From a virus, in IMG/VR virus record IMGVR_UViG_3300028388_002327, positions 1 to 35,485 of that record: DNA of 35,485 bases; one strand, written 5' to 3'. A program made the position numbers and the translations under genes. The notes under the pieces are model-generated. The model was not told the origin of the DNA. It ran no database searches and saw nothing but the letters and a program-made list of their open reading frames with translations. Of the stretch, positions 1 to 8,345 are shown one piece after another (the stretch's first letter is position 1; each line of letters begins with the position of its first letter).

Positions 1-1309
1 GTCTGGAAATCTCGACCAATTCGCAGACTCGGGGGGCGGTGGTGGTGCCAGCGCTGCCGGCTCTGGAACGGGCGGCGGTGACGGCGGCGAAAACGGCACC
101 GATGGGGTTGCGAACACTGGCGGCGGTGGCGGAGCCGGTCGCCGGAGCTTTAACGGCAACGCGGCCGGCTCCGGCGGCTCCGGCATCGTCATTATCCGCT
201 ACCCTACGGCTGGGGGCCCGTCGCCTGTCACGCTCGTGGTCGGCGATGCCCAGCACGGGCACACTGCTGACGATGTTGCGCTTATCCAGGCGTCGACCCT
301 CGCTGTAGGCGATGCCCAGCACGGGCACACTGCTGACGATGTTGCGCTTATCCAGGCGTCGACCCTCGCTGTAGGCGATGTCCAGCACGGACATACCGCC
401 GATAACCTTTCTCTCGTTCAGGCCGTGACGCTGACGGTCGAAGAGTCAGTTCACGGCCAAGTTGCAGATGAGGTTGCGCTGGTTCAGGCGTCCACGCTGG
501 CGGTCGGCGACTCGACGCACGCGCATACGGCTGACGTTGTTGACGTGACGCAAGCGATTGCGCTGGCTGTTGGTGCGGCAGAGCACGGACATACAGCGGA
601 CGGCGTGGCGCTTTCGCAATCAATCAGTCTCTCTCCCGGAGACTCCGAGCACGGACATACGGCGGACGAGCCGACGTTGACTGAGGCGGCGGTCGTGTCG
701 CCGGGCGATGCGCAGCACGGTCACGTCGCTGAAGGGGTGTCGCTTGTAGAGGCTGCCGCGCTCGCGGCGCAGGACGCTCAGCACGGCCACACTGCCGACA
801 ACACGGACCTAAGCACCGCTGATATTCTTGAGCCTGGTGACGCAGTACACGGGCACACGGCAGACGGACTCAATCTCGGGCAAGCGGCCGTGCTGACGGT
901 TGAGAGCGCGCTACACGCTCACACGGCAGACGAGCTTGCGCTGACTCAGGCGAGCGTGATCGTCGTAAACAGCGCGGTACACGACCACACTGCCGACAAC
1001 GTGACAATTTCGCAGTCGATCCTCCTCGCAGTCGGGTCGGCGCAGCACGCGCACACGGCGGACGGCGTAGAGCTTACGCAAGCGGCGCTGCTCGCTGTAC
1101 AGGACGCGCTGCACGAGCACTTCGCGGACGAGCCGGGCCTTTTGTTTGACGCCGTGCTAGTCGTCTCCGATGCTTTACATGCGCACCTCGCAGACAATAT
1201 CGTGTTACCGGGCACGGTCTTTGCGGCCGGCCGGCTTATGGTTGTCCGAGGAGTCGATCGCTTGATGATCGTGTCCCCGACGGACAGATTGCTAGTTGTC
1301 AGACACTGA
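1..1309 (+). CDS. Tail fibre / host-recognition protein, C-terminal part (glycine-rich, then HxH repeats)
   Basis: The frame is open from the first base of the window with no start codon, so this is the C-terminal part of a longer gene; it joins in frame to the gene starting at 35049. The first ~75 residues are glycine-rich and end in SGIVIIRYPT, a segment often seen at the end of glycine-rich phage fibre domains. Fifteen contiguous 22-residue repeats follow (239-1228), consensus roughly GDAxHxHTADxVxLxQA. The tail has three copies of a short RL(M/L)(V/I)V motif. Fourteen of fifteen repeats carry His-x-His. In T4 gp37, HxH motifs bind iron along a trimeric needle; a similar metal-braced fibre is inferred here, not shown. 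A later ATG-like start at 236 would remove the glycine domain and is unlikely. With the right-edge part the protein would be about 581 residues. Confidence 0.85.
   Translation, partial: SGNLDQFADSGGGGGASAAGSGTGGGDGGENGTDGVANTGGGGGAGRRSFNGNAAGSGGSGIVIIRYPTAGGPSPVTLVVGDAQHGHTADDVALIQASTLAVGDAQHGHTADDVALIQASTLAVGDVQHGHTADNLSLVQAVTLTVEESVHGQVADEVALVQASTLAVGDSTHAHTADVVDVTQAIALAVGAAEHGHTADGVALSQSISLSPGDSEHGHTADEPTLTEAAVVSPGDAQHGHVAEGVSLVEAAALAAQDAQHGHTADNTDLSTADILEPGDAVHGHTADGLNLGQAAVLTVESALHAHTADELALTQASVIVVNSAVHDHTADNVTISQSILLAVGSAQHAHTADGVELTQAALLAVQDALHEHFADEPGLLFDAVLVVSDALHAHLADNIVLPGTVFAAGRLMVVRGVDRLMIVSPTDRLLVVRH
239..1228 (+). repeat. Fifteen tandem 66-bp (22-codon) repeats in the fibre gene
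   Basis: The unit is exactly 66 bp throughout with no insertion or deletion, so the protein period is a strict 22 residues. Units 1 and 2 (239-304 and 305-370) differ at a single base (GTC versus GTA). The others have diverged strongly at DNA level while keeping the xHxHxAD core. Unit 4 has HGQ in place of HxH. The near identity of units 1 and 2 suggests recent duplication or gene conversion. Confidence 0.95.
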
Positions 1310-1319
1310 GGGCAGACCG

Positions 1320-1547
1320 ATGAGGTTCACGCCGAAAGAGGATATTAAGCACGGCCAGCTCGTGCTCGAAGAGGGCACCACCTACACCGCCGAGAAGCAG
1401 GGCATCGAGGAAGACGAGATTCGCGCCTACCACGCGCTCGGCGTCGTTGACATTGAGGGAGAGGAGACTCCTGCTCGCGTCACGACGGGCGGCGCAACCG
1501 TTCAGCCGAAGAAGAGCGTCATCGGCTCTTCGTCCACGGAGGCATGA
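1320..1547 (+). CDS. Small conserved phage protein in the fibre-terminase interval
   Basis: The product is 75 residues, starting MRFTPKEDIKHGQ. The ATG at 1320 is chosen because GAGGG lies about 7 bases upstream; an in-frame TTG at 1296 would overlap the fibre gene. The middle reads like small phage proteins with an 'HGQ...EEGTTYT...GVVDIEGE' pattern, a probable compact beta-fold. The C-terminus is Ser/Thr-rich. It lies between the fibre gene and two more small genes that lead into large terminase, so a virion-associated accessory role is plausible. No specific family is recognised. Confidence 0.7.
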   Translation: MRFTPKEDIKHGQLVLEEGTTYTAEKQGIEEDEIRAYHALGVVDIEGEETPARVTTGGATVQPKKSVIGSSSTEA

Positions 1548-1550
1548 TCC

Positions 1551-1922
1551 ATGGGACGCCTTGCAGACAACAGCGTGCTCGATGCGCTGCTCGACGAAGT
1601 CGCCACGGCGACCGAAATGTACGTTTGCACTGCCGAGCCGACCGACCGCGCTAACGCGGACTCGATCAGTCTCATTGCTGCGCACACCCTGACCGGCGCT
1701 GACTTTACGAACGCGGATGGCGACGTGAGCGGTCGGAAGGTGACTGTGGCGCAGCAGGCAACGCTAACCCTGGATGCGACAGGCACGGCGAACCATATCG
1801 CCCTGTGTGACGCCACGACCCTGCTCTATGTCACGACCTGCACCGCGCAGGCGTTGACTTCAGGCGGCACGGTGACGGTCCCGGCATGGGACATCGAGGT
1901 CGCTGACCCGGCTGCTCCGTGA
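1551..1922 (+). CDS. Conserved hypothetical structural-type protein
   Basis: The product is 123 residues (MGRLADNSVLDALLDEVA...). After a short N-terminal helix it is rich in Thr, Ala, Val and Asp with alternating hydrophobic residues, as expected of a beta-sandwich. There is no signal peptide or membrane segment. It starts 3 bases after the previous gene and its stop overlaps the next start (GTGA at 1919-1922), so it is cotranslated with its neighbours. Its place just upstream of terminase and downstream of the fibre suggests a fibre-attachment or decoration role; that is inference from position only. Confidence 0.72.
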   Translation: MGRLADNSVLDALLDEVATATEMYVCTAEPTDRANADSISLIAAHTLTGADFTNADGDVSGRKVTVAQQATLTLDATGTANHIALCDATTLLYVTTCTAQALTSGGTVTVPAWDIEVADPAAP

Positions 1923-2251
1923 CGATTGAGCACACAGGCACGGGTGTCCCGACTGACCCGATCCTGTTTGACCCGCAGAATACTGAGTGGGTCGAGCAGG
2001 CATGGGACGATGACGTCGACACCCACGGCGCTATTCAGACGAGCGCATGGGTCGTGCCGTCCGAGTGGACCGTCGAGACAAGCGAGGGTCCTGTCCCTGT
2101 TTCGGCCGGCGGCGTGACGTACACGAACGGCACACGGGCCCGTCTCACGACGACGGCGACGCGGGGCCTTCACATCATCACGAACCGCGTCACGTTCAAC
2201 GACGGAACTCAGCTGGACAGGAGCCGGCTGCTGCGCGTAGCGACAGCGTGA
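1919..2251 (+). CDS. Fibre-tail adaptor-like small protein
   Basis: The product is 110 residues with GTG start overlapping the previous stop. It shows 'EWVEQAW', 'ISSAW'-like (here IQTSAWVVP) and a closing 'ITNRVTFNDGTQLDRS' segment. This layout resembles short one-domain phage proteins often annotated as fibre-tail adaptors, which sit next to terminase in other siphophages. The last codons overlap the large terminase start (GTGA at 2248-2251). The family name is from memory of the pattern and should be treated as tentative. Confidence 0.72.
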   Translation: MTIEHTGTGVPTDPILFDPQNTEWVEQAWDDDVDTHGAIQTSAWVVPSEWTVETSEGPVPVSAGGVTYTNGTRARLTTTATRGLHIITNRVTFNDGTQLDRSRLLRVATA

Positions 2252-3489
2252 CGGCCCAGGTTGCGGACGAGGCGCAGGTACAGCTACCGCCCAAGCTGCT
2301 GCCGGTCTTCGCCCCGGCCCGCGGATCAGTCCGCTACCGGGGCGCTTACGGCGGGCGAGGTTCGGGCAAGTCTCAGAGCTTCGCTAAGATGGCCGCTGTG
2401 TTCGGCTACGTCGAGCCCCTGCGCATTCTCTGCACGCGCGAGTTCCAAGTCTCGATCAAAGAGTCAATGCACGCCGAGTTGCGTGCGGCCATCGAGTCTG
2501 AGCCTTGGCTGGCCGCGCACTACCAGGTCGGCGAGTCCTTCATCCGAGGCAACAACGGAACCGAGTTTTTGTTCCGTGGTCTACGGCACAACATCTCTTC
2601 TATCAAGTCCCTCGCGAAGATTGACATCTGTATCGTAGAGGAGGCCGAGGATGTGCCCGAGCATTCATGGGTCGACCTGATCCCGACTGTCCGATCCGAC
2701 CGCTCCGAAATCTGGGTGATCTGGAACCCGCGATCGGAGACGTCGCCGGCGCACGTTCGATTCCGCGAGAACTTCGACCGGGACGCCATGCGCATCGCGC
2801 AGATCAACTATCGCGACAACCCATGGTTCCCGAGGGTGCTCGACGAAGAGCGCGAGCGCGATCGGCGCAACATGGACCCTGGCATGTATGCGCACATATG
2901 GGAGGGCGACTTCCTCACCAATTCGGACGCCCAGGTGCTCGCCAACAAATGGGAAGTGCGCGAGTTTGACGACCCGACGTCATCGGACGACGGCCCGTAC
3001 TATGGCGCGGATTGGGGCTTCGCCACAGACCCGACCACACTGAATGCTGTATTTATCCGAGACGGAAAGCTGCATGTATGGCACGAGGCCCACGCGGTAG
3101 GCTGCGAGATCACCGACACGCCCGCGCTGTTCGATCAGGTGCCAGGGTCGAGAGATCACGCGATCAGGGCGGACAGTGCCCGCCCCGAGACGATCAGTCA
3201 CGTCGCGAAGTGCGGATTCAAGATCGTAGCCGCGCCGAAGTGGACAGGGACCGTCTTCGACGGTATCGCATGGCTGCGAAGCTTCGAATCCATCGTGATT
3301 CATCCTCGGTGCCGGAAGACGATTGAAGAGGCGCGCTTGTGGAGCTACAAGCGAGACAGGCTGTCTGGCGATGTTTTGCCGACCTTGCTCGACGGGCACG
3401 AGCATCACTGGGACGCGATCCGTTACGCTTGCGCCCCGATGATTCAGGCGAGCCGGAGGAAGGGCCGCCCGAGCATCCGGCAGCTGTGA
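2248..3489 (+). CDS. terL: Terminase large subunit
   Basis: This is the ATP-driven DNA packaging motor and headful or site nuclease. From the GTG at 2248 the protein is 413 residues, typical for the PBSX/Terminase_3 type. Walker A GGRGSGKS lies at residues 35-42. Walker B with catalytic acidic residues (IDICIVEEAE) lies at about 125-134, and the coupling motif VIWNP at about 157-161. The RNase H-like nuclease domain starts near GADWGFATDP (253-262), with further acidic positions in RADSA and HHWDAIRY near the C-terminus. An open frame extends upstream to 2047 but lies inside the preceding gene; the GTGA overlap matches the other junctions here. It acts with the portal at the procapsid vertex. 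A likely small subunit lies at 32445-32849. Confidence 0.95.
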   Translation: MTAQVADEAQVQLPPKLLPVFAPARGSVRYRGAYGGRGSGKSQSFAKMAAVFGYVEPLRILCTREFQVSIKESMHAELRAAIESEPWLAAHYQVGESFIRGNNGTEFLFRGLRHNISSIKSLAKIDICIVEEAEDVPEHSWVDLIPTVRSDRSEIWVIWNPRSETSPAHVRFRENFDRDAMRIAQINYRDNPWFPRVLDEERERDRRNMDPGMYAHIWEGDFLTNSDAQVLANKWEVREFDDPTSSDDGPYYGADWGFATDPTTLNAVFIRDGKLHVWHEAHAVGCEITDTPALFDQVPGSRDHAIRADSARPETISHVAKCGFKIVAAPKWTGTVFDGIAWLRSFESIVIHPRCRKTIEEARLWSYKRDRLSGDVLPTLLDGHEHHWDAIRYACAPMIQASRRKGRPSIRQL

Positions 3490-3833
3490 CTGCTGACCCG
3501 CTCGCAGTGCAGCTGATCGAGGAGACCTGGCGGACTGCAGACCTGCAGCCGGGATATCTGGGCCAGACTGCGAAGTGGAGCTTCCGGCCAGTCGCCAAGC
3601 GCCGCCCAGGCGATGACTTCCTGTCATGGGTCGACCTGTTCGTCAGCATTCGTACGCACGGCATCATTGACCCGCTGATCACCTATCGCGACCGGGTGCT
3701 ATGGGGAATGCGCAGGCACGAGATCGCCGGCATACTTGACATCCCGAGCGTTCGCGTTCTACGCATGGCCGACGACCCTGGCCGTTGGACGATAGGCGAC
3801 GTTCGTGCCTTTAAGTGGAGGCTAGGTCTATGA
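3486..3833 (+). CDS. ParB-N-like small protein between terminase and portal
   Basis: The product is 115 residues with GTG start overlapping the terL stop. The segment 'DDFLSWVDLFVSIRTHGIIDPLITYRDRVLWGMRRHEIAGIL' resembles the N-terminal ParB/Srx-type nucleotide-binding fold: a hydrophobic 'GIIDPLI' followed by 'GMRRHEIA' in place of the usual G.RR...A. It lacks a helix-turn-helix and so is unlikely to be a partition protein. Such genes recur beside terminase in phages, with unknown function. The stop overlaps the portal start (ATGA). Confidence 0.75.
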   Translation: MTADPLAVQLIEETWRTADLQPGYLGQTAKWSFRPVAKRRPGDDFLSWVDLFVSIRTHGIIDPLITYRDRVLWGMRRHEIAGILDIPSVRVLRMADDPGRWTIGDVRAFKWRLGL

Positions 3834-5089
3834 GCTGGCGCGACTGGTTTCGCGGCGCACCGCAGAAGAAAGAGTCAAAGGCCGGTCCGCTTGTGTCCGT
3901 CTTTCAGGTCGGCCGAGCGGCTCCGACGCCGCGCGATTATGAGACGATCAGTCGAGAGGCGTACTCGCGAAATATCATCGCTTATCGCTGCATTGCCCTT
4001 GTAGCAGAGTCTGCGGCCTCGATCCCGTGGAAGCTGTACCGGGGAGACACGCCTGTTGAGACCCACCCGATCCTGAATCTGTTCGAGAAACCGAACCCGA
4101 TTCAGACCGGGACGGCGTTTAAGACCTGGCTCTACTCCTACGATCTCTTGGCCGGCAATGCCTACGTAGAGCGCGCCCAGGCGGGCAGTACGGTCGAGCT
4201 ATACACGCACCGGCCAGACCGTATGCGCGTCGTCCCTGGCGCGCGCGGAGTGCCGGAAGCGTATGAGTACACGGTAGGCGGCAAGAAGGCGAGATGGGAT
4301 GTCGATCCATTTTCCGGCGCGTCCGAAATCCTGCACGAGAAGCACTTCAATCCGCTCGACGACTGGTACGGGCAGAGCCCGCTTGAAGCTGCGGCATGGG
4401 ATGTCGACATGCACAACGAGGGGCGGCGCTGGAATCTCTCGCTGTTGCGCAACGGCGCCCGCCCATCTGGCGCCCTGGTCTATCGTCCGGGCGAGGGCGA
4501 GAACGTCCTTCCCGAGGAAGAATACAACCGACTCCGCGCGCAGCTAGATGACATGGGGGCATCGAAGGCCGGAAAGCCTATGCTTCTTGATGGCGGCCTA
4601 GACTGGGTCTCTATGATGCTTTCTCAGTCCGACATGGATTGGCTGGGCGGTCTCGACAAGGCGGCGAGCTACATCGCCCAGGCGTACAACGTGCCGGAGC
4701 AGCTAGTCGGCGTGCCGGGACAGCAGACATACAACAACTATCGCGAAGCGCGTCAGGCCCTGTACGAAGACGCAGTGCTCCCCCTCTGCTACCGCTACGC
4801 CCATGCGTTTACCGAGTGGCTGATCGTTCCCGAGCTGGGCGACAGCTACTATCTCGGCGTCGACGAGGAGAGCATCTCCGCGCTTGCGGGCCGCAAGTTA
4901 CAGCAGATCGAGCGCCTGAAGGCGGCCGACTTCATGACCATCAACGAGAAGCGCGAAGTGGTCGGCCTGCCTGAGATCGAGGGCGGCGACACGCTGTTTG
5001 TCGGCGCGACGCAGCTGCCGCTTAGTTTCGCTGCAGACCCGCCCGAGATCGGTAATCTTGATGTCGCCGGGGAAGACCCCGAGCAGTGA
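3830..5089 (+). CDS. Portal protein (HK97 gp3 type)
   Basis: This is the dodecameric ring at one capsid vertex through which DNA enters and to which connectors attach. It has 419 residues from the ATG at 3830; the upstream in-frame ATG at 3815 lies inside the previous gene. Family-like segments are 'YSRNIIAYRCIALVAESAASIPWKLY' broken across residues 45-70, 'HPILNLFEKPN', 'LLAGNAYVER', 'YGQSPLEAAAWDVD' and 'QAYNVPEQLVGVPGQQTYNNYREAR'. The last is the typical portal C-terminal wing motif. Position between terminase and Mu F-like protein is standard. The stop overlaps the next ATG. Confidence 0.95.
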   Translation: MSWRDWFRGAPQKKESKAGPLVSVFQVGRAAPTPRDYETISREAYSRNIIAYRCIALVAESAASIPWKLYRGDTPVETHPILNLFEKPNPIQTGTAFKTWLYSYDLLAGNAYVERAQAGSTVELYTHRPDRMRVVPGARGVPEAYEYTVGGKKARWDVDPFSGASEILHEKHFNPLDDWYGQSPLEAAAWDVDMHNEGRRWNLSLLRNGARPSGALVYRPGEGENVLPEEEYNRLRAQLDDMGASKAGKPMLLDGGLDWVSMMLSQSDMDWLGGLDKAASYIAQAYNVPEQLVGVPGQQTYNNYREARQALYEDAVLPLCYRYAHAFTEWLIVPELGDSYYLGVDEESISALAGRKLQQIERLKAADFMTINEKREVVGLPEIEGGDTLFVGATQLPLSFAADPPEIGNLDVAGEDPEQ

Positions 5090-5868
5090 GTTACTTGACC
5101 GGCAACCGGCCCGAGCGCGAGCTGGCGATACAGCTGCGCATGACCAGTGCCTATGAGCGGTCGATGAGCGCAACTGTCGAGCGCGAGATCAGGCGGGCCC
5201 TGAACGCAGCAGCCGACGCTCTCGCGGCCGGTGGTGCGCCAGGGGCGGCGCTGTCCGAACACAGGTCGCGGATGGGCTCGATCTTTCGCGGCGCTTACTC
5301 CGAAGTGATGCCGGTATTCGGTGATCGCATCCTGAACGCGGCGGGCAAGCGCGCAGGCGTGCGCGTCCTTCGGCGCAAGAACGCGCGAGGGGAGTTCGAG
5401 GAGCGCGTACAGCAGTACCTGGCCACGGCGGGCGCGCGTGCGGTGGTCGCATCAAGAACGACGCAAGATCAGATCAGGGCGGCGATCGTCGCGGCAGAAG
5501 CTGCGGGCCTGTCTCAGGAAGAGCTAGCCTCGCAAATCCGGAGTGGCGTTCCTGATTTGCAAGGCACTGGGGTTGTCGACCCGCGCTCTCGGTCCCTGAT
5601 TATCGCCAGGACTGAAGTGCACACCGCCTCTGCTGCTGCGAACGAGGAGGCAGCCAAAGCCAGCGGGGTGGTCGAGTCTAAGGAATGGGTGAGCGCGGAG
5701 GACGACCGTACGCGACCCGATCACTCCGACGCAGACGGACAGACAGTCGGCCTCGAAGAAAGCTTCTCGGTGGGCCCTGTGTCGTTACAGTTCCCAGGAG
5801 CCCCAGGCGGCCCGCCTGATCAAGTGATCAACTGTCGGTGCGTCGTCGCATATGTCACGCCAGATTGA
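5086..5868 (+). CDS. Mu F / SPP1 gp7-like minor head protein
   Basis: The product is 260 residues, helical over the first ~170. The C-terminal Mu F signature runs from about residue 175: ARTEVHTASAAANEEAAK, EWVSAEDDRTRPDH, DGQ and INCRCVVAYV. The conserved His, Asp and Cys positions of the family are present. Such proteins bind the portal and are ejected or packaged with the head; in SPP1 gp7 affects DNA delivery. It is joined by an ATGA overlap to the portal gene, as expected for a protein that binds it. There is no toxin domain fused to it. Confidence 0.92.
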   Translation: MSYLTGNRPERELAIQLRMTSAYERSMSATVEREIRRALNAAADALAAGGAPGAALSEHRSRMGSIFRGAYSEVMPVFGDRILNAAGKRAGVRVLRRKNARGEFEERVQQYLATAGARAVVASRTTQDQIRAAIVAAEAAGLSQEELASQIRSGVPDLQGTGVVDPRSRSLIIARTEVHTASAAANEEAAKASGVVESKEWVSAEDDRTRPDHSDADGQTVGLEESFSVGPVSLQFPGAPGGPPDQVINCRCVVAYVTPD

Positions 5869-5909
5869 CTGTTTGCATCCTTCAAGGTATGGCCCGCATA
5901 ATTCGCGAA
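5865..5909 (+). promoter_or_regulatory. Possible promoter and palindrome before protease/capsid genes
   Basis: The 63-bp gap after the Mu F gene is unusual in this tightly packed region. It holds TTGACT (5865-5870) with a weak TATGGC 17 bases on, or TTGCAT (5873-5878) with CATAAT (5897-5902) 18 bases on. The perfect palindrome ATTCGCGAAT (5901-5910) lies at the second -10 element. A dedicated promoter for the abundant capsid protein would make sense, but neither box pair is strong. Confidence 0.35.
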
Positions 5910-5931
5910 TGATGACATGGAGGCATGAGTG

Positions 5932-6621
5932 ATGCCTGAGCCGGTAGCGTTGCGACTGAAGGAGATGTCGCTACCTTTCGAGATCAAGGCGGTCGACGAG
6001 GCCGGCATGATCGAAGGCTATGCGTCGGTTTTCGGCATCGTCGATTCCGATGGCGACGTGATCCATCAAGGCGCGTTCGCCGAGACGCTACGACAGCGCA
6101 CCAGCCCGCTCGCCATGCTCTGGCAGCACGACTCTCGCTCGCCAATTGGTGTTTGGAGCGATTGGGAGGAAGACCAGATCGGCCTCCGGCTGCGTGGGAA
6201 TCTCCTCGTTGATGAGGTGCAGCAGGCGCGGGAGGCGCGGGCACTGGCGAAGGCTGGAGCGCTGGGCGGCCTGTCTGTCGGTTTCATGATTCAGGAGTAC
6301 CGGATCAGCGACGAGGACGGTCGGCGCGGTCTGGACATCTTCAAAGCGGACCTTTGGGAGACGTCGCTCGTGACGTTCCCGGCGAACCAGGCCGCACAAA
6401 TCAGTTCGGTCAAAGCGGCGCTCGCAGCAGGCCGTCTGCCGACGAAGCGAGAAGTTGAGGCTTTACTCACGCGGGACGCTGGGTTTAGCCGCAGTCAGGC
6501 GCGCGCCATCCTGAAGGATGGGTTCGGCGCGCTGGAAGGTGCCACGCAGGACGCTGGCGAGGATCACGAGGAACTCATCTGCGCCATCAAGGCGGCAACC
6601 GACGCAATCCGAGGAGTCTAG
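5932..6621 (+). CDS. HK97-type prohead maturation protease (U35 family)
   Basis: This serine protease cleaves the capsid delta domain inside the prohead. It has 229 residues from the ATG at 5932, which has GGAGG (5919-5923) 8 bases upstream; a GTG three bases earlier is too close. The family pattern is clear: 'EGYASVFG..DSDGDVIHQGAF', His66 in LWQHD, Ser115 in GLSVGF, and Glu143 in LWETSLVTFPAN. The C-terminal ~75 residues are variable and helical, possibly scaffolding. It directly precedes the major capsid gene. Confidence 0.95.
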   Translation: MPEPVALRLKEMSLPFEIKAVDEAGMIEGYASVFGIVDSDGDVIHQGAFAETLRQRTSPLAMLWQHDSRSPIGVWSDWEEDQIGLRLRGNLLVDEVQQAREARALAKAGALGGLSVGFMIQEYRISDEDGRRGLDIFKADLWETSLVTFPANQAAQISSVKAALAAGRLPTKREVEALLTRDAGFSRSQARAILKDGFGALEGATQDAGEDHEELICAIKAATDAIRGV

Positions 6622-6623
6622 CG

Positions 6624-7907
6624 ATGGGCACCAGCAATGAAGACCTGATGAAGGTCATCCACGATTTCAAAGAGGCCAACACCCAGCGCCTCGAAGAGGT
6701 CGAGAAGAGCGCGACCGCAACGGCTGACGGCATCGTCACCGAGCGCGTCGAGAAGCTGAATGCTCGCATTGACGAGCTGGCAGACGGCATCAACGAGGCA
6801 GCCAAGCGCGCCGAGAAGGCCGAGCTTACCGCTCGCCGCACGGCGGTCGGTGGCGTCTCCGCATCCGGCGAGATCAGCGAGAAGCACTTGCGCGAGTTCT
6901 CCGTCCTGAACAAGGGCGGCGAGGTCTCCGAGCAGGACTATCGCGAGCGGTCTGCCGCGATGAACGCCTACCTGCGCAAGGGCCGCGAGGACGGCTTGCA
7001 GGCTAAGGGCATGAGCGTCGACAGCGACCCCGAGGGTGGTTACTACGTCATGCCCGACACGAGCGGCCGCACGGTGCAGTTCGTGTTCGAAACGTCCCCG
7101 ATGCGCCAGGTCGCCGCAGTGCAGACCATCACGACTGACGCGCTTGAGGGCTTCTATGACCTGAACGAGGCAGGCTCTGGCTGGGTTGGTGAGCGCGCAT
7201 CTCGCCCCGAGACGAGCACGCCCGACATTGGAAAGTACCGCATCCCGGTGCACGAGCTGTATGCCGAGCCCCGTGCGACGCAGAAGCTGCTTGATGATTC
7301 CTCGGTAGATATCGAGGCATGGCTTTCCGGCAAGGTTGCAGACAAGTTCGCCCGTGCCGAGAACGCCGCGTTCATCTCTGGCGACGGAATCGAGAAGCCT
7401 CGCGGCGTGATCGACTACGCAGCTGGCACGCCGACTTCCTCGGCCTTCGAGGTGATCCAGCGCATCCCGTCTGGCGCATCGGGCGCGTTCCCGGCTGCTC
7501 CGAACGCGGGCGATCCGCTGATCGACACGGTCTTTGCCCTCAAAGCGGCCTACCGAAACGGTGCAGTATGGATGATGAACCGGTCGGTCCTGGCCGACGT
7601 CCGCAAACTGACTGACAGCGACGGCCAGTACCTCTGGTCGATGTCGCTGCAGGACAGCGGGCTCGGGATGAACCTTCTCGGCTTCCCGGTCGTCGAGGCG
7701 GAAGACCTGCCGGATCGTGGCGCAAGCGCGAACTCGATCCTCTTCGGCAACTTCGCCCAGGGGTATCAGATCGTCGACCGTCTCGGCATCCGCGTTCTTC
7801 GCGATCCCTTCACCGCTAAGCCCTTCGTAAAGTTCTACAGCACGAAGCGCACCGGCGGCGCAGTGATCAACTTCGAGGCCATCAAGATCATGCAGTTCGG
7901 CGCGTAA
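6624..7907 (+). CDS. Major capsid protein (HK97 fold) with N-terminal delta domain
   Basis: The protein is 427 residues. Residues ~5-80 are charged and helical with heptad character (EDLMKVIHDFKEANTQRLEE), the delta or scaffolding domain. The mature region probably begins near residue 130, before SVDSDPEGGYYVMPD, where many HK97-family capsids are cut. Later segments such as 'SPMRQVA', 'TQKLLDDSSVDIEAWL', 'FISGDG..KPRG', 'WMMNRSV' and 'LLGFPVVEAEDLP' are classic for the family. It follows the protease by 2 bases. The exact cleavage site is inferred. Confidence 0.96.
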   Translation: MGTSNEDLMKVIHDFKEANTQRLEEVEKSATATADGIVTERVEKLNARIDELADGINEAAKRAEKAELTARRTAVGGVSASGEISEKHLREFSVLNKGGEVSEQDYRERSAAMNAYLRKGREDGLQAKGMSVDSDPEGGYYVMPDTSGRTVQFVFETSPMRQVAAVQTITTDALEGFYDLNEAGSGWVGERASRPETSTPDIGKYRIPVHELYAEPRATQKLLDDSSVDIEAWLSGKVADKFARAENAAFISGDGIEKPRGVIDYAAGTPTSSAFEVIQRIPSGASGAFPAAPNAGDPLIDTVFALKAAYRNGAVWMMNRSVLADVRKLTDSDGQYLWSMSLQDSGLGMNLLGFPVVEAEDLPDRGASANSILFGNFAQGYQIVDRLGIRVLRDPFTAKPFVKFYSTKRTGGAVINFEAIKIMQFGA

Positions 7908-7937
7908 GCGCCGGCCTGCACCTAGAGGAGAAACAAG

Positions 7938-8330
7938 ATGGGCGCATCGCGCGATCTTTCCAGCAACGTCCTGGCCGTCCAGAGCATTGCTCCGGCGGCG
8001 CAGGTGAGCGCAGACGTGACCGGAACCGGGGTCGACACTAAAGGCTATGGGTCGGTTACTGTCTGCGTGAACATGGGAACCGTCACGGGAACGTGGACGC
8101 CGCAGGTCGAGGAGTCGGACGACGACTCGACGTATACGGCGGTCGCTGCTGCAGACTTGATCGGGGCATTCGCCGCCGTCACGACTGCCAACGACAACGC
8201 AACGCAGCAGGTCGGCTATCGTGGGTCTGCGCGCTATGTGCGCGTCTTCCTCGACGAAACGGCGACCGGGACCGCGTTTGCTTCGGCGGACGTGGTGCTC
8301 GGCCACCCGAGCTTCGCGCCGGCCGCCTGA
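7938..8330 (+). CDS. Capsid decoration-like protein
   Basis: The product is 130 residues, starting MGASRDLSSNVLAVQS, with Shine-Dalgarno AGAGGAG about 7 bases upstream. It is Thr/Val/Ala-rich with alternating hydrophobics ('GYGSVTVCVNMGTVTGTWTPQVEESDDDSTYTAV', 'ARYVRVFLDETATG'), as in beta-sandwich proteins found just after capsid genes. Position between capsid and the connector block points to a head-surface protein. A terminator hairpin follows directly, so it may close a highly expressed protease-capsid-decoration transcript. Confidence 0.8.
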   Translation: MGASRDLSSNVLAVQSIAPAAQVSADVTGTGVDTKGYGSVTVCVNMGTVTGTWTPQVEESDDDSTYTAVAAADLIGAFAAVTTANDNATQQVGYRGSARYVRVFLDETATGTAFASADVVLGHPSFAPAA

Positions 8331-8345
8331 TTGACGGAGGACTAG

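Noticed and set aside
239-1228. CRISPR-like array
   Set aside because: The units are contiguous with no spacers and code for a regular protein repeat.
2047-2247. Upstream extension of the large terminase frame
   Set aside because: It lies in the adaptor gene, and the GTG at 2248 has the usual overlap with its stop.
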